Assembly: GCA_027012915.1 (NCBI GenBank)
Contig: JALUYN010000462.1
Location: 1-10,279, forward strand
Origin: Cellvibrionaceae bacterium
Lineage (GTDB): Bacteria; Pseudomonadota; Gammaproteobacteria; Pseudomonadales; Cellvibrionaceae
DNA length: 10,279 nt
Reading direction: 5' to 3'
Made by a program: the position numbers and the translations under genes. The notes under the pieces were generated by a model. The model had not been told where the DNA came from, made no database searches, and was given only the letters and a program-made list of their open reading frames with translations. Each line of letters opens with the position of its first letter. The stretch's first letter is position 1. This document shows positions 8,062-10,279 of this stretch, in pieces.

Positions 8062-8698
8062 ATTGAGATGCAGCGTTGTTTGAAGCACTCATGGGCACCG
8101 GTGAAATTTCCACGCGGCGATTCTGCGAACGACTCGCGGCGTCAACATTGGGAACCACCGGGCGCTGAGAACCAAAAGCTGCAGCAAATACGCGCTCGGG
8201 CGACATGCCTTCTTCAATCAACACCCGCGTCACCGTAAGCGATCGCTGTGCGGATAGCTCCCAGTTATCGGCAAAACGCTGGTTATCTCGACGCACCGGA
8301 AGGTCATCGGTAAAACCGCTGACCATTAGCATCTCCTGGCGCTCAGCCAGGTACACCGTCAAAGGTGCAACCAACGCACGCAACAAATCCCGCCCCTCAC
8401 GCTGCAACTGATCGGAATTCAGAGCAAACAAAACACTGCCACTGATACCGATCTTGCCATCGCGAATGGTCACACTGCCGGAAGCCAAGGGGTCTGCCAA
8501 TGCTTCTTCCAGCGCTATGCGTCGCTGCTCTTCCTGCTGTCGCTTAAGCGTTTCCTCTTCCAGAGATTTGGCCAATTCCAATTGATAGCCAATCACCCAA
8601 ACCAACAGCAGTACAAACACGCCCACCAGGCCCGACATCAAATCACCGAAGATAGCCCATATGGGTGTCGACTGTGTTGTATCCTCAATCTCATCCAT
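8060..8698 (-). CDS. MotB/ZorB-like inner-membrane protein with OmpA peptidoglycan-binding domain
   Basis: A 212-residue stator-type subunit. Residues 1-11 are cytoplasmic, then one membrane helix at about 12-38 (IWAIFGDLMSGLVGVFVLLL) carries Asp19 in the FGDLM context that marks the ion-binding Asp of MotB-type proteins. A charged helical linker (40-68) follows in the periplasm, with a short plug-like region and then the OmpA C-like domain (about 85-200): VSGFTDDLP, NWELSAQRSLTVTRVL (145-160), RVFAAAFGSQRP and the closing SQNRRVEI (191-198). This domain grips peptidoglycan. The length is close to ZorB and below MotB (about 300). It begins 11 bp after the coiled-coil gene and ends 6 bp before DUF2894, all on one strand. 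It is not a TolR/ExbD because it has an OmpA domain. Family assignment is strong; the function of this particular motor is unknown. Confidence 0.9.
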   Translation of the reverse strand: MDEIEDTTQSTPIWAIFGDLMSGLVGVFVLLLVWVIGYQLELAKSLEEETLKRQQEEQRRIALEEALADPLASGSVTIRDGKIGISGSVLFALNSDQLQREGRDLLRALVAPLTVYLAERQEMLMVSGFTDDLPVRRDNQRFADNWELSAQRSLTVTRVLIEEGMSPERVFAAAFGSQRPVVPNVDAASRSQNRRVEISPVPMSASNNAASQ

Positions 8699-8709
8699 AG
8701 CTCAGCGCT

Positions 8710-10279
8710 CTACATAGCCTCGGCTTCAGCCGCGCGACTCAGTTTTCGAACTTCCTCGAATACTTCCTTTTGCGACATCATGCTGTGATCAATGATTTCA
8801 CGCGCCTGGGCCACGTAGTAGCCCAGCTGTTCATCACTGCGGGTATTGGATTTCTCCAGCGCCTGCTCAATGCGATTGAGGTTTTCAATCAGATCCTTGC
8901 TGGATTCGCTAAACACAGTAACTGCAGCAGCAAATCCTTCAGCAAGGCTGGACATTTCCGTGGCACTGCCGGATACATGATCCACTACTTCGCCAATGCG
9001 CCCCACTTCGGAGTCGATTTTTTCGCTGAAGCGCTCACCGACCTTCTCCAGCATCTCGGTGGAAGAATTCACCAACAACTCCGCCGCACGATTTTGTGCC
9101 TGGGAGGCCTGCTCCATGGAAGCCGACAGAGTCGAGAGCTCTTCCATGATTTTCTGGCGCTCTTCCAGCAAACTGTTATCGCGCTCGATGTTCTTGGAAA
9201 TTTCATTACGCAAATGACCGATGACCTCAGCCGCCGCTTTCGGTGTTTCGGATGCGGTTTCAATCAGGCGGCTCATCGGCTGTTCCAGAGCGTTACCCAA
9301 CTGACTCAGGTGCTCTGTCAGAGCAGACTGCAGCTCAGCCAAGCGTTCAACAGCCGCAGAACCACGCGCTTCTTCGGCCGTGCGCAGGGCACTCAATTCA
9401 CCTTGCAGAGTCTCTGCCAACTGCTGTACTCGCTGCTGATGCCCCTCAACCCACTGAGATTCGCTCTCTACCCTTGCTTGCACCAAATTCTCCGAGCTCG
9501 CCAGGAGTTCACTGATTTTCTGCAAAAGAGTTTCCGAGACTTGCTGGGTCTGCTGTGAGGTTTTGTCAATTAAGGATTGCGATCCACTACTGTAGGTTGC
9601 CAGGGCCTGATCACTGGTGGCGGTGTATTGCTGAGCCAGAGACACCATGGTTTCCTGCATCTGCTGCACGGTGATCTCGGCGTTTTGACGCTGCTGTTCA
9701 GCCTCTCCACTGAGAGTGGTTCTAAGCGCAGTAAGCGTCGACTCCAGTTTCTCGCTGACCGACTGCAGATGAGCGCTGTTGTCGCCAGCCAATTGTTCGA
9801 CGATTTGTGTCACCTGGGCGGTTAATTGCTGATGACTATCTCGAGACTGCGTGACGCTCCGTTGCACGTCTTCGTTTACGGCAAGTGCGGAGGTCTGCAG
9901 TTGATTCGCCATATTCTCAAGCTGCGCTTGTGTCACGCTCTGCAAATGCCCATGAGTCTGCTCAACACTGGCACTGATCTCGCCGCGAATCTGCTGCATA
10001 ACATCGTTTACAACCGGCTTAATACTCTCGCCCGTCAGGCGCGCACTTTCAGAAATGGTATCGCGTAGAGACTGTCCCACAGAATCCGCCAGTTGCTGAT
10101 AGGTAGATTGCGCCGATTGGTGAAAATCATTCTGATTGCTGACCAACTGCTGTCCAAGATCTTCACCCAACCGCTGTAATTTATCGGAAACATCTGTCAG
10201 CTTCTCCGCCACATCAGGCAGTGCGTTCACCTGCGACTGCAAAGACTCAAAGGCCTGCTGCTGACTGTACACAATGGAG
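8710..10279 (-). CDS. Long coiled-coil protein, probably the tail of a MotA/ZorA-like DUF802 protein (partial, N-terminus beyond right edge)
   Basis: The visible 522 residues are almost entirely Gln/Ala/Ser/Glu/Leu-rich helix with no cysteine and no membrane segment. The frame is open to the edge; the in-frame GTG at 10272 is probably internal, since residues continue upstream. The C-terminal part, with RSDEQLGYYVAQAREIID (just before the end) and QKEVFEEVRKL, is what I recall as the conserved end of DUF802 proteins. These sit beside OmpA-like and DUF2894 genes in beta- and gammaproteobacteria and carry N-terminal membrane helices. As one continuous helix the visible part alone would span about 78 nm (0.15 nm per residue), so a long cytoplasmic tail in the style of ZorA is plausible. 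Methyl-accepting-chemotaxis-like wording in database hits would be expected from its composition and should not be taken as function. The missing N-terminal half is needed to confirm the MotA/ExbB-like part. Confidence 0.7.
   Translation of the reverse strand, partial: SIVYSQQQAFESLQSQVNALPDVAEKLTDVSDKLQRLGEDLGQQLVSNQNDFHQSAQSTYQQLADSVGQSLRDTISESARLTGESIKPVVNDVMQQIRGEISASVEQTHGHLQSVTQAQLENMANQLQTSALAVNEDVQRSVTQSRDSHQQLTAQVTQIVEQLAGDNSAHLQSVSEKLESTLTALRTTLSGEAEQQRQNAEITVQQMQETMVSLAQQYTATSDQALATYSSGSQSLIDKTSQQTQQVSETLLQKISELLASSENLVQARVESESQWVEGHQQRVQQLAETLQGELSALRTAEEARGSAAVERLAELQSALTEHLSQLGNALEQPMSRLIETASETPKAAAEVIGHLRNEISKNIERDNSLLEERQKIMEELSTLSASMEQASQAQNRAAELLVNSSTEMLEKVGERFSEKIDSEVGRIGEVVDHVSGSATEMSSLAEGFAAAVTVFSESSKDLIENLNRIEQALEKSNTRSDEQLGYYVAQAREIIDHSMMSQKEVFEEVRKLSRAAEAEAM

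Noticed and set aside
8770..9558. 262-residue plus-strand open frame opposite the coiled-coil gene
   Set aside because: It mirrors a low-complexity, Gln/Ala-rich coding frame whose antisense codons rarely give stops. It has no ribosome binding site or recognisable domain, and the minus-strand gene fits an operon.
10270..10272. GTG as the true start of the coiled-coil protein
   Set aside because: The frame stays open to the window edge and the product would lack the membrane part expected of its operon position; a start beyond the edge is more likely.
7235..10279. Calling the operon a Zorya defence system
   Set aside because: Only the motor-like pair resembles ZorA/ZorB. No ZorC, helicase or HNH nuclease is visible, and DUF2894 is not a Zorya component that I know of.

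Overview
The window looks like a chromosomal segment of a gammaproteobacterium. The FadH-type dienoyl-CoA reductase is very close to the enterobacterial family, the DUF21/CBS protein is of a gammaproteobacterial type, and the OmpA-like/DUF2894 pair belongs to a cluster known from beta- and gammaproteobacteria. Base composition looks moderate and even, with no phage, transposase, tRNA, rRNA or CRISPR. I cannot name a genus.

Layout. Positions 1-873 (minus) hold most of a CNNM/DUF21-CBS membrane protein that runs off the left edge. It is divergent from fadH (1058-3187, plus), and the gap between them carries a perfect 16-bp palindrome. A 251-bp convergent gap follows, packed with repeats. Next on the minus strand come an M20 metallopeptidase gene (4047-5480) and a small exported cysteine-rich protein of unknown function (3439-4005), probably one transcript. 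A PadR-family regulator (5568-6212, plus) is divergent from them, and the gap contains a near-perfect 23-bp inverted repeat plus a third half-site. A crotonase-fold gene (6322-6978, plus) follows. A second convergent gap again holds the same repeats. The right third (7235-10279, minus) is a tightly spaced operon: a long coiled-coil protein cut by the right edge, a MotB/OmpA-like protein, and a DUF2894 protein.

How genes may work together. FadH and the crotonase-fold protein, which lacks the first hydratase glutamate but keeps the second as enoyl-CoA isomerases do, would together serve beta-oxidation of unsaturated fatty acids, although they are not in one operon. The PadR protein is the obvious candidate regulator of the M20/cysteine-rich pair. 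The right-hand operon has the parts of an ion-driven stator: a MotB-like subunit with a transmembrane Asp and a peptidoglycan-binding domain, and a partner with a very long coiled-coil tail. A soluble, lysine-tailed third subunit is added. It resembles the ZorA/ZorB motor in design, but no nuclease or helicase is present, so it may be an uncharacterised envelope motor. It is the most interesting object here.

A 117-bp structured, MITE-like element with terminal inverted repeats occurs twice, once in each convergent gap, along with solo and decayed copies of its right end.
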